NCBI RefSeq assembly: GCF_004361695.1
Contig: NZ_SNVW01000018.1
Coordinates: 1 to 40,319, forward strand
Length of the DNA: 40,319 nucleotides
Source of the DNA: Curtobacterium flaccumfaciens
GTDB taxonomy: Bacteria > Actinomycetota > Actinomycetes > Actinomycetales > Microbacteriaceae
Direction: 5' to 3'
Under the pieces are notes generated by a model. The model was not told the DNA's origin, did no database searches, and saw only the letters and a list, made by a program, of their open reading frames with translations. Every line of letters starts with the position of its first letter. The first letter of the stretch is position 1. Below are positions 7,756 to 17,142 of this stretch, one piece after another. The position numbers were made by a program, and so were the translations under genes.

Positions 7756-7769
7756 ACGAGGGTTCTACA
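7740..7769 (+). promoter_or_regulatory. candidate promoter P1 of the cyd operon
   Basis: TTGCAC (7740-7745) serves as the -35 box. A 17-18 bp spacer leads to TTCTAC or TCTACA (7763-7769) as the -10. The -35 lies inside the TTGCACGTTCGTGCAA palindrome, so a bound regulator would control this promoter. It implies a leader of about 125 nt before cydA. Confidence 0.45.
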
Positions 7770-7771
7770 AC

Positions 7772-7801
7772 TTGTCGAGGGAGGTGTCCGCACGGTAACG
7801 T
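7772..7801 (+). promoter_or_regulatory. candidate promoter P2 of the cyd operon
   Basis: TTGTCG (7772-7777), an 18-bp spacer and TAACGT (7796-7801) form a second possible sigma-70-type promoter about 32 bp downstream of P1. It implies a transcript starting near 7808 with a leader of about 95 nt before cydA. Confidence 0.4.
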
Positions 7802-7901
7802 GGAGGTGTCCCAACGGCCAGTGACACCAGAAGTTCCCCCTTCCACAGGAAGCAACTGACGTGCACCAACAGCGCGCGGCGACCCGGCAAGGACACGCCG
7901 C

Positions 7902-9314
7902 ATGAACGACATCCTCGATCCGCTCATCCTGTCGCGGTGGCAGTTCGGTCTGACGACGATCTACCACTTCCTCTTCGTCCCGTTGACGATCGGCATGGCC
8001 GTCGTCGTGGCCGTGTTCCAGACGGCCTGGTACCGCACGGGGCGCGCGCACTACCTCCAGCTGACCCGGTTCTTCGGGCGCATCTTCCTCATCAACTTCG
8101 CCATGGGCGTCGTGACCGGGATCGTGCAGGAGTTCCAGTTCGGCATGAACTGGTCGAACTACTCCCGCTTCGTCGGTGACGTGTTCGGCGCTCCGCTGGC
8201 GCTCGAGGGGATCCTCGCGTTCTTCTTCGAAGCCGCGTTCATCGGGTTGTGGATCTTCGGGTGGGACCGCCTGCCGAAGGGCGTCCACCTCGCCACGATG
8301 TGGTGCGTCAGCGCCGGGACGATCATGTCGGCGTACTTCATCATCGCCGCCAACGCCTTCATGCAGCACCCGGTCGGCTACGCCATCAACGAGGCGAAGG
8401 GCCGCGCGGAACTCACCGACATCTGGGCGGTGCTCGGCAACAAGGTCGCGCTGGCGGCGTTCCCGCACACCCTCTTCGCCTGCTTCATGGTCGCCGCAGC
8501 GGTCATCATCTCGGTCGCCTCGTACCACCTGGCGCGGAACCAGAACCTCGAGACGATGATGCCGGCCCTGAAGTTCGGCATGTGGACGATGCTCGCCGCC
8601 GGCGCCCTCACGGTGCTGACCGGCGACCAGCTCGGCCTCACCATGGTCGACACGCAGCCCATGAAGATGGCCGCCGCCGAGGCCCTGTACAACACCGCCA
8701 CCGGCAAGGACGCCTCGTTCTCGATCTTCACCCTCGGCACCCCGGACGGCGTGCACGAGCTGTTCTCGATCCGGGTGCCGTACCTGCTCTCGTTCCTGTC
8801 GACCCACACCTTCAACGGCACGGTCGAGGGCATCAACGACCTGCAGGCGCAGTACTCGCAGGTCTACGGACCGGGCGACTACAAGCCGATCATCTGGGTG
8901 ACGTACTGGTCGTTCCGCTGGATGATCGCCCTCGGCGTCGGCGCGGTCATGGTGTCGCTCGCCGGGCTCTGGCTGACCCGCAAGGGCCGCTTCCCGACGA
9001 AGCGGTGGGTCTGGCGCATCGCCACCTGGACCGTCCCGCTCCCGATGGCCGCGATGATCGTCGGCTGGATCTTCACCGAGATGGGCCGCCAACCGTGGCT
9101 CGTGTTCGGGCTGCTGAAGACCAGCGACGGCGTCTCGCCGAACGTGACCGGGCTCGAGGTCCTCATCTCCCTGGTCGTGTTCACGCTCATCTACGGCTCG
9201 CTGGCCGTCGTCGAGTTCCGGCTCATCAAGAAGGTCGCGCAGGAGGGCCCCGCCGCCCCGGCGGAGGTCGACGAGGAGACCGGCGAGGTCAAGCACGAAG
9301 TGACGGTGTACTGA
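7902..9314 (+). CDS. cydA: cytochrome bd ubiquinol/menaquinol oxidase subunit I
   Basis: The 470-residue polytopic membrane protein is the quinol-oxidising, heme-bearing subunit of the high-affinity terminal oxidase that reduces oxygen to water without proton pumping. The N-terminal SRWQFGLTTIYHFLFVPLTIG carries the conserved heme-ligand histidine (H22 here, H19 in E. coli). GRQPW follows in the C-terminal half. The length and short quinol loop suggest the short (S) type common in Gram-positives rather than the 522-residue E. coli type. The ATG at 7902 follows an AAGGA site. cydB starts 2 nt after its stop. The operon is preceded by a dyad-rich promoter, suggesting regulation by respiratory state. 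Confidence 0.97.
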   Translation: MNDILDPLILSRWQFGLTTIYHFLFVPLTIGMAVVVAVFQTAWYRTGRAHYLQLTRFFGRIFLINFAMGVVTGIVQEFQFGMNWSNYSRFVGDVFGAPLALEGILAFFFEAAFIGLWIFGWDRLPKGVHLATMWCVSAGTIMSAYFIIAANAFMQHPVGYAINEAKGRAELTDIWAVLGNKVALAAFPHTLFACFMVAAAVIISVASYHLARNQNLETMMPALKFGMWTMLAAGALTVLTGDQLGLTMVDTQPMKMAAAEALYNTATGKDASFSIFTLGTPDGVHELFSIRVPYLLSFLSTHTFNGTVEGINDLQAQYSQVYGPGDYKPIIWVTYWSFRWMIALGVGAVMVSLAGLWLTRKGRFPTKRWVWRIATWTVPLPMAAMIVGWIFTEMGRQPWLVFGLLKTSDGVSPNVTGLEVLISLVVFTLIYGSLAVVEFRLIKKVAQEGPAAPAEVDEETGEVKHEVTVY

Positions 9315-9315
9315 G

Positions 9316-10320
9316 ATGGATCTCCCGGTTCTCTGGTTCGCGATCGTCGGCGTCTTCTTCGTCGGCTACTTCGTCCTCGACGGCTTCGACTTCGGCGTCG
9401 GCATGTCCCTGCCGTTCCTCGGCAAGGACGACACCGACCGCCGCGTCCTGATCAACACGATCGGCCCGGTCTGGGACCTCAACGAGACGTGGGTCATCGT
9501 CGCCGGTGCCTGCCTCTTCGCGGCGTTCCCGGAGTGGTACGCCACGATGTTCTCCGGCTTCTACCTGGCGCTGCTGCTCATCCTCGCGGCCCTCATCGCC
9601 CGCGGTGTGTCGTTCGAGTACCGGCACCAGAACAAGCACCTCGAGTGGAAGCGCCGCTTCGACCTCATGATCATCGTCGGCAGCGCGGTCCCGTCGTTCC
9701 TCTGGGGCGTCGCGTTCGGCAACGTCGTCCGCGGGATCCCGATGGACTCCGGGCACAACTACACGGGCACGCTGTTCGACCTGCTCAACCCGTTCGCCCT
9801 GCTCGCCGGCGCCGCCACCCTCCTCGTGTTCTTCACGCACGGCGTCGTGTTCGTCGCGCTCAAGACCGAGGGCGAGATCCGGCAGCGCGCGAAGCGCCTG
9901 GCGACCCGGGCCGGCATCGTCACGATCGTCGTCGGTGCGGCGTTCCTGGTGTCGATGGCGTTCGTCCGGTCGACCCCGGCGTCGCTCGTGCTGTCGGTCG
10001 TGGCCGCGCTGGCGCTCGTGCTCGCGGTGCTCTGCAACGCCTGGGGCAAGGAAGGCCGCGCGTTCACGCTCATGGCCGTGACGATCGCCGCGATCGTCCT
10101 GGCGATGTTCACCGCGATCTTCCCGAACGTGATGCCCGACTCGGTGAACCCGGCCAACAGCCTGACCGTGTACAACGCGTCGAGCGGGTCGTACACGCTG
10201 ACGGTGATGAGCTGGGTGGCGCTGATCTTCGTGCCGCTCGTGTTCGCGTACCAGGCCTGGACCTACTGGGTGTTCCGCAAGCGCGTCTCGCGGTCCCAGG
10301 TCCTGCAGGCCGCGCACTAG
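9316..10320 (+). CDS. cydB: cytochrome bd oxidase subunit II
   Basis: The 334-residue membrane protein has about eight to nine helices. It starts with LWFAIVGVFFVGYFVLDGFDFGVG, the hallmark N-terminus of CydB, and continues with the conserved NTIGPVWDLNETWVIV. It pairs with CydA to form the oxidase. It begins 1 nt after the cydA stop codon and is followed 9 nt later by cydD, so cydA-cydB-cydD-cydC is one operon. Its length is in the usual range for the family. Confidence 0.97.
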   Translation: MDLPVLWFAIVGVFFVGYFVLDGFDFGVGMSLPFLGKDDTDRRVLINTIGPVWDLNETWVIVAGACLFAAFPEWYATMFSGFYLALLLILAALIARGVSFEYRHQNKHLEWKRRFDLMIIVGSAVPSFLWGVAFGNVVRGIPMDSGHNYTGTLFDLLNPFALLAGAATLLVFFTHGVVFVALKTEGEIRQRAKRLATRAGIVTIVVGAAFLVSMAFVRSTPASLVLSVVAALALVLAVLCNAWGKEGRAFTLMAVTIAAIVLAMFTAIFPNVMPDSVNPANSLTVYNASSGSYTLTVMSWVALIFVPLVFAYQAWTYWVFRKRVSRSQVLQAAH

Positions 10321-10329
10321 GCACCGACG

Positions 10330-11979
10330 ATGAAGCCGCTCGACCCGCGACTCCTGCGCCTGTCCCGCACGGCGCGCGGCTTCATCGTCGCGGCCGCCGG
10401 CACGGGCCTCCTCCGCACGCTCGCGACCATCGCGATCGCGTGGGGGATCGCCGCGGCCGTCACGCTCGGCGTCGACGCCGTCCGGCAGGGCACCGTCCCC
10501 GCCGCGATCGCACCGGCCCTGGGTCTGCTCGGCGGGGCGTTCGTGCTCCGTGCCGTCGCGGCGTGGGCCACCGACGACCTCGCCGCACGCGCGGCGGCCC
10601 GGGTGAAGAGCGAGCTCCGCGCGACCGTCCTGGCGCGGGCGGCGGAGCGCGGGCCGTCGTGGCTCGCCGGGCGCTCGAGTGCCGGTTTCGCCACCACGCT
10701 CGGCCCGGGGCTCGACGCGCTGGACGCCTACTTCGGCCGGTACCTGCCGCAGCTGGCGCTCACCGCGGTCGCCACGCCCGTGCTCCTGGTCGCCATCGGG
10801 TTCGGGGACCTGACCAGCGGGCTCATCGTCCTCTGCGCGCTCCCGGTGATCCCGGTCTTCATGATCCTCATCGGGCTCGCCACCCAGGCCCTGCAGCGGC
10901 GGCAGGCCGACGCGCTCGCCCGGCTCGGCACGACCTTCACCGAGGCCGTCGAGGGCCTGGCGACCCTCAAGGTGTTCGGGCGGGCACGTCGCCAGGTCAC
11001 CCGGATCGGCACCGTCACCGACGAGTACCGCCGCGGCACACTCGGTGTGCTCCGGCTGTCCTTCGTCAGCGGCTTCGCCCTCGAGCTCGCGGCGAGCCTG
11101 TCGGTGGCCCTCGTCGCCGTCTCGATCGGGGTCCGGCTCGTCGACGGGTCGCTCGGGCTGGGCGCCGCGATGTTCGTGCTCGTCCTCGCACCGGAGGCCT
11201 TCGCCCCGATCCGGCAGGTGGGCGCCGACTTCCACGCCGCGCAGGACGGCGTCGAGGCCTCCGCCGCCGTCCTCGACGTGCTCGACGACACCACGGCCCC
11301 GCCCGCGCCACCCGCCGGCGCCCCGGCCGCCGCAGAGCTCGTCCTCGACGGCCTGACCGTCCGCCGTCCGGACGTCGTGATCGGCCCCGTCCACCTCCGC
11401 GCCGCCCCGGGGACCGTCGTCGTGCTCGCCGGCCCGAGCGGCTCCGGCAAGTCCAGTCTCATCGCGGCGATCCGCGGCGTGCTGCCCCACGACGGCACCG
11501 TGACCGTCCCGGGGGCGGCCGGCACGACGATCGCCGAACGCACGACGTGGGCCGACCAGCGTCCCCGTCTCGTCCGCGGGACGATCGCCGAGAACGTCGC
11601 GCTCAGCGCGACCCCCGACGTCACCGCCGTCCGGACCGCCCTGGGCGAGGCGGGGCTGGGACTCGACCCGGGCCTCCAGGTCGGATCCGGCGGAACCGGG
11701 CTCTCCGGCGGCCAGGCCCAACGCGTCGGCGTCGCCCGCGCGCTCCACCGCGCCCGCCGGGCAGCGACCCCGCTCGTCCTGCTCGACGAGCCGACCTCCG
11801 CCCTCGACAGCGAGGCCGAAGCGCACGTCGTCGACACCGTCCGTCGCCTCGCCGACGACGGCGCCGTGGTCGTCGTCGCCAGCCACCGACCGGCGGTCGT
11901 CGCCGCCGCCGACGTCCGCGTCGACGTGCACGTGGGCGGCCGGGTCGTCGTCACGCAGGCGGACGGGGCGCGAGCATGA
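10330..11979 (+). CDS. cydD: CydD, ABC transporter half for cytochrome bd assembly
   Basis: The 549-residue fused membrane and ATPase protein has an N-terminal six-helix exporter domain (about 1-310), with the CydD-typical stretch LPQLALTAVATPVLLV. A nucleotide-binding domain follows, with Walker A GPSGSGKSS (368-376), signature LSGGQAQR (458-465) and Walker B LVLLDEP. CydD and CydC form a heterodimeric ABC transporter required for heme insertion into cytochrome bd. Thiol export was the classical proposal and heme handling a more recent one. The 3' end overlaps cydC by 4 nt (ATGA). No good ribosome-binding site precedes the ATG at 10330, which fits coupling to cydB. Confidence 0.93.
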   Translation: MKPLDPRLLRLSRTARGFIVAAAGTGLLRTLATIAIAWGIAAAVTLGVDAVRQGTVPAAIAPALGLLGGAFVLRAVAAWATDDLAARAAARVKSELRATVLARAAERGPSWLAGRSSAGFATTLGPGLDALDAYFGRYLPQLALTAVATPVLLVAIGFGDLTSGLIVLCALPVIPVFMILIGLATQALQRRQADALARLGTTFTEAVEGLATLKVFGRARRQVTRIGTVTDEYRRGTLGVLRLSFVSGFALELAASLSVALVAVSIGVRLVDGSLGLGAAMFVLVLAPEAFAPIRQVGADFHAAQDGVEASAAVLDVLDDTTAPPAPPAGAPAAAELVLDGLTVRRPDVVIGPVHLRAAPGTVVVLAGPSGSGKSSLIAAIRGVLPHDGTVTVPGAAGTTIAERTTWADQRPRLVRGTIAENVALSATPDVTAVRTALGEAGLGLDPGLQVGSGGTGLSGGQAQRVGVARALHRARRAATPLVLLDEPTSALDSEAEAHVVDTVRRLADDGAVVVVASHRPAVVAAADVRVDVHVGGRVVVTQADGARA

Positions 11980-13664
11980 GCCGGGAGGCCCGTGGCGGCT
12001 CCGTCCTGCGGCTCGCCATGCCCCACGGGTCGGGCTGGGCGAAGGCGGTCGCCGCCGGCGCGCTCAGTGCGGTCTGCGCGGTCGCGCTCCTCGCCGCGAG
12101 CGGCTACCTCATCACGCGTGCGGCGGAGCACCCGCCGATCCTGTACCTGACGCTGGTGATGGTCGGGGTGCGGGCGTTCGCGCTCGGACGTGCGGCGCTC
12201 CGCTACGTCGACCGGCTGGCGGGGCACGACGCGTCGTTCCGGCAGCTCGCGGTCGTCCGGACGGAGATGTACCGCCGGCTGTCGTCCGTCGCGCCGGCGG
12301 GGCTCGGCTCCACCGGGCGGGGCGACCTGCTCACGCGACTCGTGACCGACACCGACCGGCTGCAGGACCTGCCGATCCGGGTCGTCGGGCCGCTCGTGTC
12401 CGCCGGCATCGTCGCCGCCCTGTCGCTCGTGGCCGTCGCGGTCGTGTCCGTCCCGGCGGCCCTCGTGCTGCTGGTCGCCCTCGCGGTGGCCGCGGTGCTC
12501 GGCTCGGTCGTGACGCTCGCGATCGCCCGGCGCTCCGACGAGCAGACCGCGGCCGAACGCGGGCAGGTGGCCGACCTCGTGCTCGACACCGTCCGCACGC
12601 TCGACGTCTTCGCGGCGTACGGCACGCTCGACGAGCGGCTGGCACACATCGCGCGCCTCGACGCACGGGTGACCGCGGCCGTCCGGCGTCGCGGCACCGT
12701 GGAGTCCCTCGTCGGCGCGCTCGTCGGCCTGGTCGGCGGTGGTGCGGTGATCGGCATCCTCGCCGTCGGCGCACCCGCGGTGGTGTCCGGTGCGCTCGAC
12801 GGTCCGCTCTGGGCGCTCGCGGTGTTCGTGCCGCTGGCCCTGTTCGAGGTCGTCGGCGGGGTTCCGCTCGCCGTCCTCACGCTCCGCCGGGTGCGGGCAG
12901 CGGCCGACCGCGTCGAGCGGGTGGTGCCGGCCGAGGTCCCCGCCGGCATCGTCCCCGAGCCGGACGCGTCGGCCGACCCGGCGTCGCTCGTCGTCGACGG
13001 CCCCGTCGCCGTATCCCTCCGCGACCTGACGGTGCGCTGGCCCGGCGCCGACACCGCCGCGGTCGACGGGGTGTCGCTCGATCTCCGTCCCGGCGAGGTC
13101 GTCGTGCTCGAGGGGCCGAGCGGTGCGGGCAAGTCGACGCTCGTCGACGCGCTCGTCCGGTTCGTCGACCACCGGGGGTCCTACACGCTCGACGGGGTCG
13201 AGGCGAAGGACATGCACCCCGACGCCGTCCGGGCCCGCGTCGGACTCATCGAGCAGGACCCGTTCGTGTTCGACCAGTCCGTGCGGCAGAACCTGCTCTT
13301 CGCCCGCGAGACCGCCACCGACGACGACCTGCTCGCCGTGCTCGACCGCGTCGGACTCGGCGCGTGGGCGACCGGGCGCGGCGGGCTCGACGCCGGGGTG
13401 GGGGAGCGCGGCCAGCTCGTCTCGGGCGGCCAGGCGCACCGACTCGCCCTCGCCCGCGCGCTCCTGCACGCCTTCCCGGTGCTCGTGCTCGACGAGCCGA
13501 CCGCCGACATCGACCCCGACCTCGGCGACGCCGTCCTGCGTGACCTCGTCGGCGCGGCCCGCGCCGAGGGCCGCACGGTCGTCATCGTGTCGCACGTGCC
13601 GGTCGCGGCCGACCTCGTCGACCGCACCCTGCGGATGCGTGACGGGCGCTTGGTCGGGCCGTGA
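11976..13664 (+). CDS. cydC: CydC, ABC transporter half for cytochrome bd assembly
   Basis: The 562-residue partner of CydD opens with the exporter membrane domain (about 15-300). The nucleotide-binding domain carries Walker [10 protein letters not shown] (380-388), Walker B VLVLDEPT and the variant signature VSGGQAHR. The deviation from LSGGQ suggests asymmetry between the two ATP sites of the CydDC heterodimer, which is common in heterodimeric exporters. The ATG at 11976 overlaps the cydD stop (ATGA) and was chosen over the long open frame upstream, which belongs to other genes in other frames. It is the last gene of the cyd operon; a GC-rich spacer of 73 bp separates it from leuS. Confidence 0.93.
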   Translation: MSREARGGSVLRLAMPHGSGWAKAVAAGALSAVCAVALLAASGYLITRAAEHPPILYLTLVMVGVRAFALGRAALRYVDRLAGHDASFRQLAVVRTEMYRRLSSVAPAGLGSTGRGDLLTRLVTDTDRLQDLPIRVVGPLVSAGIVAALSLVAVAVVSVPAALVLLVALAVAAVLGSVVTLAIARRSDEQTAAERGQVADLVLDTVRTLDVFAAYGTLDERLAHIARLDARVTAAVRRRGTVESLVGALVGLVGGGAVIGILAVGAPAVVSGALDGPLWALAVFVPLALFEVVGGVPLAVLTLRRVRAAADRVERVVPAEVPAGIVPEPDASADPASLVVDGPVAVSLRDLTVRWPGADTAAVDGVSLDLRPGEVVVLEGPSGAGKSTLVDALVRFVDHRGSYTLDGVEAKDMHPDAVRARVGLIEQDPFVFDQSVRQNLLFARETATDDDLLAVLDRVGLGAWATGRGGLDAGVGERGQLVSGGQAHRLALARALLHAFPVLVLDEPTADIDPDLGDAVLRDLVGAARAEGRTVVIVSHVPVAADLVDRTLRMRDGRLVGP

Positions 13665-13704
13665 ACCGGACCGACTGCGGAGGCGGGCCGACGGGGTGCG
13701 GCGA

Positions 13705-13717
13705 CCCGCGCCTCCAG
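13705..13717 (-). repeat. 13-bp intergenic repeat motif, copy 3
   Basis: The top strand reads CCCGCGCCTCCAG, an exact inverse copy of CTGGAGGCGCGGG (4191-4203). It lies between cydC and leuS, directly upstream of the candidate -10 of leuS, in the position where the promoter spacer would be. Confidence 0.6.
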
Positions 13718-13723
13718 GCCTTG

Positions 13724-13729
13724 TAATCT
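13724..13729 (+). promoter_or_regulatory. candidate leaderless -10 element of leuS
   Basis: TAATCT ends 8 nt before the GTG start of leuS, so transcription would begin at or next to the start codon. No Shine-Dalgarno sequence precedes the GTG, and no T-box leader fits in the 73-bp spacer. Confidence 0.5.
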
Positions 13730-13737
13730 TGTTCACC

Positions 13738-16278
13738 GTGACCAGCGAGCAGACCGTCGACGACCCGAACGCCTACGACTTCCGTCGTCTCCAGGAGAAG
13801 TGGCAGCCCCGCTGGGAGGAACTCGGTCTCTTCACCACGGACCTCGACGACACGCGTCCGCGGAAGTACATCCTCGAGATGTTCCCGTACCCCTCCGGCG
13901 ACCTGCACATGGGGCACGCCGAGAACTGGGCGCTCGGCGACTTCGTGGCGCGGTACTGGCGACAGCAGGGCTTCAACGTGCTGCACCCGATCGGCTGGGA
14001 CTCCTTCGGGCTGCCCGCCGAGAACGCGGCGATCAAGCGCGGGGTCGACCCGAAGGACTGGACCTACGCGAACATCGAGCAGCAGAAGGCGTCGTTCAAG
14101 CGCTACGCGCCGTCGTTCGACTGGACCACCGAGATCCACACCTCGGACCCCGAGTACTACAAGTGGAACCAGTGGCTGTTCCTCAAGATGTACGAGAAGG
14201 GCCTGGCGTACCGGAAGGACAGCTGGGTCAACTGGGACCCGGTGGACCAGACCGTGCTCGCCAACGAGCAGGTCCTGCCCGACGGCACCTCGGACCGCTC
14301 CGGCGCCGTCGTCGTCAAGAAGAAGCTCACGCAGTGGTACTTCAAGATCACCGAGTACGCCGACCGGCTGCTCGACGACCTCAACCAGCTCGAGGGTCGC
14401 TGGCCGGCGAAGGTCATCGCGCAGCAGCGCAACTGGATCGGCCGCTCGGTCGGCGCCGACGTCGACTTCGTCATCGAGGGGCGTGACGAGCCCGTCACGG
14501 TCTTCACGACGCGTCCGGACACGATCCACGGCGTGACGTTCCTGGTCGTCGCACCCGACTCCGACCTGGCGGCGTCGCTCGTGTCGTCTGCTCCGGACGA
14601 CGTCCGTGCTGCGTTCGACTCGTACCTGGTCGCCACCCAGAAGACCTCGGAGATCGACCGGCAGAACGCCGACCGGCCGAAGACGGGCGTGCCGCTCGGC
14701 CGCTTCGCGATCCACCCGCTGACGGGGGAGCGCCTGCCGATCTGGGCCGCCGACTACGTGCTCGCCGACTACGGACACGGCGCGGTCATGGCCGTCCCGG
14801 CGCACGACCAGCGCGACCTCGACTTCGCGCGGGCGTTCGACCTGCCCGTCCGTGTCGTGGTGGACACCAACGCAGCGGTGACCGGGGCGATCCCGGTGAT
14901 CACCCCGGACACGGAGCTGCCGGACCTGGACCCGGCGACCACCGGCGAGGCGCTGACCGGCCAGGGCCGGATGATCAACTCCGGGCCCCTCGACGGCATG
15001 TCGAAGCAGCACGCCATCGGCGCCGCCATCCGCCTGCTCGAGGAGCGCGGCACCGGCCGTGCCGCGAAGACCTACCGCCTGCGCGACTGGCTCATCTCGC
15101 GCCAGCGCTTCTGGGGCACCCCGATCCCGATCATCCACGGCGCGGACGGCACCGAGTACCCGGTGCCGGAGGACCAGCTGCCCATCGTCCTGCCGGACAC
15201 CGAGGGCCTCGACCTCAAGCCGAAGGGCACCTCGCCCCTCGGTGGCGCGACCGACTGGGTGAACGTCCCCAACCCGGTCGACGGCACCCCGGCGCTCCGC
15301 GACACCGACACCATGGACACGTTCGTCGACTCGTCGTGGTACTTCCTGCGGTTCCTCGCCGCCAACGACGACACGCAGGCGTTCGACCCCGCCATCGCCC
15401 GCAAGTGGGCGCCGGTCGACCAGTACATCGGCGGCATCGAGCACGCGATCCTGCACCTGCTCTACGCCCGCTTCGTCACGAAGGTCCTGTTCGACCTCGG
15501 CTACCTCGACTTCACCGAACCGTTCTCGGCCCTGCTCAACCAGGGCATGGTGCTCTCCGGCGGCTCGAAGATGTCGAAGTCGAAGGGCGGCGTCTCCCTC
15601 GGGGACGAGCTCGACGCGAACGGTGTCGACGCGATCCGCCTCGTGATGGGCTTCGCCGGTCCGCCGGAGGACGACATCAACTGGGAGGACGTCTCCCCGT
15701 CGGCGTCCGCCCGGTTCCTCGCCCGCGCGTACCGGCTGGCGCTCGACGTCACCTCGTCGCCCGACGTCGTCTGGGCCGAGGGCGACCGTGCGCTCCGCCA
15801 GGTCACGCACCGGTTCCTGGCCGATGCGCCCGGGATGATGGAGTCGTTCAAGTTCAACGTCGTGATCGCGCGCCTGATGGACCTCGTGAACGTGACCCGC
15901 AAGGCGATCGACAGCGGCCCCGGAGCGGGCGACCCCGCCGTGCGCGAGGCCGTCGAGACCATCGCGCTCGGCCTGAGCGTCTTCGCGCCGTACACCGGCG
16001 AGGAGATGTGGGAGAAGCTGGGCTACGAGGCCACCGTCGCCACGTACGGGTGGCGGAAGGCCGACCCGACGCTGCTCGTGCAGGACACCCTGACGGCGGT
16101 CGTGCAGGTGAACGGGAAGGTGCGTGACTCGTTCGAGGTGTCGAAGTCGATCGACCCCGCCGAACTCGAGGCCATGGCGCGGGCGTCGGCGAACGTGCAG
16201 CGGTACATCGGGGACCGTGAGGTCGTGAAGGTCATCGTGCGGGCGCCGAAGCTCGTGAACATCGCGATCAAGGGGTAG
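13738..16278 (+). CDS. leuS: leucyl-tRNA synthetase
   Basis: The 846-residue class Ia synthetase charges tRNA-Leu with leucine in the cytoplasm. The HIGH-type motif is HMGH at residues 57-60 (in [13 protein letters not shown]). The editing (CP1) domain lies at about 230-400, and the KMSKS loop is at 611-615 ([11 protein letters not shown]). The anticodon-binding domain follows. Length is typical for the bacterial family. The GTG at 13738 was chosen because the conserved N-terminus ([15 protein letters not shown]) begins 14 residues later, and because a -10-like TAATCT lies 8 nt upstream with no ribosome-binding site, which suggests a leaderless mRNA. A TTG at 13729 is an in-frame alternative. 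It ends just before a perfect palindrome. Confidence 0.97.
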   Translation: MTSEQTVDDPNAYDFRRLQEKWQPRWEELGLFTTDLDDTRPRKYILEMFPYPSGDLHMGHAENWALGDFVARYWRQQGFNVLHPIGWDSFGLPAENAAIKRGVDPKDWTYANIEQQKASFKRYAPSFDWTTEIHTSDPEYYKWNQWLFLKMYEKGLAYRKDSWVNWDPVDQTVLANEQVLPDGTSDRSGAVVVKKKLTQWYFKITEYADRLLDDLNQLEGRWPAKVIAQQRNWIGRSVGADVDFVIEGRDEPVTVFTTRPDTIHGVTFLVVAPDSDLAASLVSSAPDDVRAAFDSYLVATQKTSEIDRQNADRPKTGVPLGRFAIHPLTGERLPIWAADYVLADYGHGAVMAVPAHDQRDLDFARAFDLPVRVVVDTNAAVTGAIPVITPDTELPDLDPATTGEALTGQGRMINSGPLDGMSKQHAIGAAIRLLEERGTGRAAKTYRLRDWLISRQRFWGTPIPIIHGADGTEYPVPEDQLPIVLPDTEGLDLKPKGTSPLGGATDWVNVPNPVDGTPALRDTDTMDTFVDSSWYFLRFLAANDDTQAFDPAIARKWAPVDQYIGGIEHAILHLLYARFVTKVLFDLGYLDFTEPFSALLNQGMVLSGGSKMSKSKGGVSLGDELDANGVDAIRLVMGFAGPPEDDINWEDVSPSASARFLARAYRLALDVTSSPDVVWAEGDRALRQVTHRFLADAPGMMESFKFNVVIARLMDLVNVTRKAIDSGPGAGDPAVREAVETIALGLSVFAPYTGEEMWEKLGYEATVATYGWRKADPTLLVQDTLTAVVQVNGKVRDSFEVSKSIDPAELEAMARASANVQRYIGDREVVKVIVRAPKLVNIAIKG

Positions 16279-16361
16279 CGCTCCGGCGCGTGGCTGCTGC
16301 CTTTTGGGGGGTTTCCTCCACAGTGCGGATCGCTTGCGGGTCATCCACTGACCTGATGTGC

Positions 16362-16387
16362 GGGGCCCGGCCGATCGGCCGGGCCCC
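16362..16387. terminator. perfect 26-bp GC palindrome between leuS and comEA
   Basis: The arm GGGGCCCGGCCGA is followed directly by its exact reverse complement. It lies 83 bp past the leuS stop and ends 1 bp before the candidate -10 of comEA. As RNA it would fold into a 10-11 bp all-GC hairpin that could terminate leuS. As DNA it occupies the -17 to -42 region of the comEA promoter and could be an operator. Confidence 0.65.
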
Positions 16388-16388
16388 C

Positions 16389-16394
16389 TAGCGT
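16389..16394 (+). promoter_or_regulatory. candidate leaderless -10 element of comEA
   Basis: TAGCGT is followed by 6 nt and then the ATG of comEA. No ribosome-binding site precedes the ATG. No -35 box is visible because the 26-bp palindrome fills that region. Confidence 0.5.
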
Positions 16395-16400
16395 TCCGGC

Positions 16401-17138
16401 ATGTCTTCTCCGCCGCCGCGTCTCGCTGCTCTCGCGTTGTCGCCCCGGGCCGCGGTGGTCTTGGCGGCGGTGGTCGTCGTGGTCGCCGTGGTGGTGGTCC
16501 TGCTCGGGTCGCGGTCGGGCATCTCGGGTGCCGGTGGTGCCGGCGGTCCGGGCGCGGTGACGGTGACGGGTGCGCCGTCGGTCGCTGCGTCGTCGCCCGG
16601 CCCCGGGTCTGGCTTGGGCTCTGGGTCTGGGCCTGGGTCGGAGTCCTCGGGTCCCGTGGTCGTGCACGTCGTCGGGGCGGTGGCCCGGCCCGGCGTCGTC
16701 ACGCTCGGTTCCGGGAGCCGGGTGTCCGTCGCCATCGACCGAGCAGGCGGCGCGATCCCGTCGGCCGACCTGGCACGGCTGAACCTGGCGCGGGTGGTGG
16801 TGGACGGCGAACGGCTCTACGTGCCGGAGGTGGGGGAGACGGACATCCCCGCTGCGCTGGACCAGGACTCGTCGAGTCCGGGCGGTGCAACGGGGACGGG
16901 GTCTGGGCCAGGGTCCGGGTCGGGATCGGGCGTCGTCGGGGTGGACGGCGTCGTGGACCTCAACACCGCGGACCAGGCGGCGCTCGAGACCCTGCCGGGG
17001 ATCGGGCCGTCGTTGGCCGGGCGGATCCTCGCCTGGCGGGGCGAGCACGGGCGGTTCTCGGCCGTCGAGGACCTGCTCGACGTCAGCGGCATCGGGGACG
17101 GTCGGTTCGCCGACCTCCAGGACCGCGTCCGGGTCTGA
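16401..17138 (+). CDS. comEA: ComEA-family DNA-binding competence protein
   Basis: The 245-residue protein has one N-terminal transmembrane helix (about 17-36), a Gly/Ser/Pro-rich linker, an SLBB-type domain (about 86-145, starting VVVHVVGAVARPGVV) and a C-terminal helix-hairpin-helix domain (about 185-245). The latter carries DLNTADQAALETLPGIGPSLA, the ComEA hallmark that binds double-stranded DNA without sequence preference. In competent bacteria ComEA captures DNA at the membrane and hands it to ComEC, encoded 4 nt downstream. Two low-complexity Gly-Ser runs (about 66-83 and 160-178) separate the domains. Whether this organism is naturally transformable cannot be told; the pair is widespread in non-competent actinobacteria as well. 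Confidence 0.92.
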   Translation: MSSPPPRLAALALSPRAAVVLAAVVVVVAVVVVLLGSRSGISGAGGAGGPGAVTVTGAPSVAASSPGPGSGLGSGSGPGSESSGPVVVHVVGAVARPGVVTLGSGSRVSVAIDRAGGAIPSADLARLNLARVVVDGERLYVPEVGETDIPAALDQDSSSPGGATGTGSGPGSGSGSGVVGVDGVVDLNTADQAALETLPGIGPSLAGRILAWRGEHGRFSAVEDLLDVSGIGDGRFADLQDRVRV

Positions 17139-17142
17139 CACC

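Noticed and set aside
13665..13737. A T-box or attenuator leader for leuS
   Set aside because: Only 73 bp separate cydC and leuS and no T-box sequence is present.
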